DNA of 15,567 nucleotides from assembly GCA_964644025.1 (NCBI GenBank), contig CAZXVW010000103.1, positions 1 through 15,567 of the forward strand, given 5' to 3'. This DNA is from CAZXVW01 sp964644025 (GTDB lineage: Bacteria > Acidobacteriota > Terriglobia > Bryobacterales > Bryobacteraceae). A model generated the notes under the pieces. The model was not told the origin of the DNA and did not search any database. It was given only the letters and a program-made list of their open reading frames with translations. Positions 13,894 to 15,567 of this stretch are shown piece after piece. How positions within the stretch are numbered: the stretch's first letter is position 1; each line of letters begins with the position of its first letter. The position numbers were made by a program, and so were the translations under genes.

Positions 13894-15318
13894 TCAGCCG
13901 CGCACGCGGTTGCGCGGCCGGCGGAAGCTCCACAGGCGGTCCCAGGAGCGTTCCTTGTCCCACTCCGGCGTCGGTTCGAAGTAACCGCCCTCGGTCAGGT
14001 GCGCTTTGCATGCTTCCTCGTTCGGCTCCACGCCGAGGCCCGGCCGCTCGGGCACCTTCACAAAGCCGCGCTGCACGATCGGCTTCTCGGGTCCGTCGAC
14101 CAGGTCGTCCCACCAGGGATTATCCAGCGAATGGTGTTCGAGGGCCAGGAAATTCTCCGTCGCCGCCGCGCAGTGAACGTTGGCGTAGAAAGAAATGGGC
14201 GTGCCGGCGTTGTGCATCGCCATCGCCACGCCGTTCTCCTGGGCCATGTCGCCGATCTTTTTCGTCTCCAGCAATCCACCAGAACTCGCCAGGTCGGGGT
14301 GAATGATGTCCACGGCGTGGTTCTCGCACAGCACGCGGAACGCCTCTTTCAGGTAAATGTCTTCGCCGGTCAGCGTGGGGATGTCGATGGAATTGGTAAT
14401 CTGTTTCCACAAGTCGGTGTATTGCCACGGGATCATGTCCTCCAGCCAGGCCATGTTGTAGCGCTCCAGGGCCTTGCCGAGCTTGATGCAGGAATTGACG
14501 CCGATATGGCCGAAATGGTCCGCCGCCAGCGGCACCTCCATGCCGATCTCCTCCCGCACGGCGGCCACGTAATCCGCCATCATCTGGATGCCCTTGGGCG
14601 TGATCTCGATCCCGGTGAACATGTGCTGGGTTTGCCCGACGTCCCTCAGGGTCAGGCCCACTGGCCTGGTCAGCGTGTTGGGTGTCTTTTCGATCAGGCC
14701 GATGCCGAGATCCATTTTCAGGAACGTCAAACCCATCGCCATTCGCTTCTTCATCCGTTCGGCGTAGACCTTCGGGTCAGAGGACATCGTCGTGTCAGCG
14801 TAGATGCGGATCTTGTCCCGGAATTTCCCGCCGAGCATCTGGTAAGCAGGCACGTTGTAGGCCTTGCCGGCCAGGTCCCATAGCGCCATTTCGACGCCGC
14901 AGACACCCCCGGCCTGGCGGGCGTGAAAGCCGAATTGCTTGATCCTGCGGAAAACTTTGTCCACGTTGCACGGGTTCTCACCCAGCAGGCGGCTTTTCAG
15001 GATCAACGCGTAGGTCTTGCTGGCCCCGTCACGGACTTCCCCATAGCCGGAGATGCCCTGGTTGGTGTCCAGCCGGATGACCGGGATGCCTCGCCCGGCC
15101 CCCTTGCTGATCATCGCGATCCGCATATCGGTGATCTTGAGCTGCGAAGGTTTCGAGTTCGTGTTGACGGCGCCGGTCGCCGCTTCCAGGTCCTCGTCGG
15201 CCCAGAATCCAGCGCCCAGCGCCGCCGCCGACGCTAGGAAGCCCCGCCGTCCGATGCGGGAATCAGCCGGGCGCTGCCGGCCTGCTACTGTGGCCAGCCT
15301 GCCTATTGCGCTCTTCAT
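13894..15318 (-). CDS. Mandelate racemase/enolase superfamily protein, Tat signal
   Basis: 474 aa from ATG 15318, which has AGGAGG (15329-15334) 10 nt upstream; the longer frame from 15384 would put about 22 residues before it. RIGRRGFLASAAALGAGF (21-38) is a Tat signal. The enolase-superfamily capping domain runs from about 60 to 170 and the barrel follows. Metal ligands are Asp267, Glu293 (WLEDM) and Glu319 (TGED), each 26 residues apart, with a general-acid His369 (MHNAG) 50 residues further, the same spacing as in D-galactonate dehydratase. KMD at 201-203 replaces the KxK of true racemases. The +2 position after Asp267 is Phe rather than His. A dehydratase acting on a sugar acid is the best guess. 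An extended loop (about 205-240) is longer than usual. An exported enolase-superfamily enzyme is unusual. Confidence 0.87.
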   Translation of the reverse strand: MKSAIGRLATVAGRQRPADSRIGRRGFLASAAALGAGFWADEDLEAATGAVNTNSKPSQLKITDMRIAMISKGAGRGIPVIRLDTNQGISGYGEVRDGASKTYALILKSRLLGENPCNVDKVFRRIKQFGFHARQAGGVCGVEMALWDLAGKAYNVPAYQMLGGKFRDKIRIYADTTMSSDPKVYAERMKKRMAMGLTFLKMDLGIGLIEKTPNTLTRPVGLTLRDVGQTQHMFTGIEITPKGIQMMADYVAAVREEIGMEVPLAADHFGHIGVNSCIKLGKALERYNMAWLEDMIPWQYTDLWKQITNSIDIPTLTGEDIYLKEAFRVLCENHAVDIIHPDLASSGGLLETKKIGDMAQENGVAMAMHNAGTPISFYANVHCAAATENFLALEHHSLDNPWWDDLVDGPEKPIVQRGFVKVPERPGLGVEPNEEACKAHLTEGGYFEPTPEWDKERSWDRLWSFRRPRNRVRG

Positions 15319-15328
15319 TGTTTCTTGT

Positions 15329-15334
15329 CCTCCT
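15329..15334 (-). promoter_or_regulatory. Shine-Dalgarno for the enolase-superfamily gene
   Basis: Minus-strand AGGAGG, 10 nt from ATG 15318. It supports that start, which places the Tat signal near the N-terminus. Confidence 0.6.
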
Positions 15335-15427
15335 GTTTCATCCAGGGTTTGGAAAGCTCTAACGATGATAATCCTTCCGGGCACAGGCCAACGAGGGGTG
15401 AGTGAGCGCTCCGCGATATCATAATCT

Positions 15428-15439
15428 TTCTGTACAGAA
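15428..15439. promoter_or_regulatory. Perfect 12-bp palindrome before the aldo/keto reductase
   Basis: TTCTGTACAGAA is its own reverse complement and ends 1 nt before ATG 15441. A CATAAT hexamer at 15420-15425 is a possible -10 box, which would put the palindrome at the transcript start and leave almost no 5' leader. It lies in the divergent gap between the enolase and aldo/keto reductase genes. It may be an operator; alternatively chance, since 12-bp palindromes are not rare. Confidence 0.35.
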
Positions 15440-15440
15440 T

Positions 15441-15567
15441 ATGCGGAAGCGACAACTAGGCAATTCGGACTTCTATATTACGCCTCTCGGCGTCGGCGCC
15501 TGGGCCATGGGCGGATCCGGCTGGAAGTATTCCTGGGGGCCCCAGGATGACGACGAGTCCATCGCCG
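15441..15567 (+). CDS. Aldo/keto reductase, N-terminal part (runs off the window)
   Basis: 42 codons are visible before the right edge. MRKRQLGNSDFYITPLGVGA followed by WAMGG is the classic first strand and turn of NAD(P)H-dependent aldo/keto reductases (PF00248: RxLGxSxxxVxxLGxGxWxxGG), close to the group that includes YghZ/general stress protein 69-like enzymes. No Tat signal precedes the domain, so unlike its neighbours this enzyme is probably cytoplasmic. The start has no Shine-Dalgarno and a palindrome sits directly before it, which fits a very short or absent leader. Divergent from the enolase-superfamily gene. Confidence 0.8.
   Translation, partial: MRKRQLGNSDFYITPLGVGAWAMGGSGWKYSWGPQDDDESIA

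Noticed and set aside
1..15567. CRISPR array, insertion sequence, prophage or toxin-antitoxin system
   Set aside because: No spaced direct repeats, transposase, integrase or phage motifs seen on either strand.

Overview
The window is GC-rich bacterial DNA (roughly 60-65% GC by eye). It reads like Acidobacteriota, probably the Solibacter/Bryobacterales group: many twin-arginine (Tat) tagged Gfo/Idh/MocA oxidoreductases, a Tat-tagged TIM-barrel epimerase and enolase, a sulfatase, and a rimO-yacG-pgpA-cinA housekeeping group. This assignment is an inference; Planctomycetota or Verrucomicrobiota are the main alternatives.

Layout. Positions 1-52 may hold the 3' end of an upstream gene, followed by about 260 bp without a gene. 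From 317 to 7257 a plus-strand run encodes a DUF6807 (PmoA-like) protein, a Gfo/Idh/MocA oxidoreductase broken by a one-base frameshift, an amidohydrolase-2 family protein, a sugar-phosphate-isomerase-like TIM barrel (start overlapping the previous stop by 4 nt), a second Gfo/Idh/MocA oxidoreductase and a lipoprotein sulfatase. The run meets a minus-strand pair head-on at about 7.3 kb: a third Gfo/Idh/MocA oxidoreductase (9272-7998) followed by a small HEAT-repeat protein (7956-7312). A minus-strand housekeeping group follows: rimO, yacG, pgpA, an IPT/TIG plus beta-propeller protein, and cinA (13832 down to 9468), tightly packed and partly overlapping. Upstream of it lies a Tat-tagged mandelate-racemase/enolase-superfamily protein (15318-13894), and divergent from that the first 42 codons of an aldo/keto reductase that runs off the right edge.

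How the genes fit together. All eight catabolic proteins outside the housekeeping group whose N-termini are visible, apart from the HEAT protein and the partial aldo/keto reductase, begin with an RR motif and a hydrophobic stretch: DUF6807, oxidoreductases 1-3, amidohydrolase, TIM barrel, sulfatase (with an added lipobox) and enolase. They appear to be folded, in some cases cofactor-loaded, in the cytoplasm and then exported. The best reading is a periplasmic pathway that desulfates and then redox-processes a carbohydrate or plant-derived glycoside. The pairing of a Gfo/Idh/MocA enzyme with an AP-endonuclease-2-type TIM barrel resembles known keto-sugar routes of glycoside cleavage, but no substrate can be read from sequence.

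Regulatory signals are sparse. The clearest is a perfect 18-bp palindrome (9308-9325) just downstream of a TATAAT box ahead of oxidoreductase 3. Shorter perfect palindromes precede rimO (13857-13870) and the aldo/keto reductase (15428-15439). No tRNA, rRNA, CRISPR array, insertion sequence or phage gene was found.
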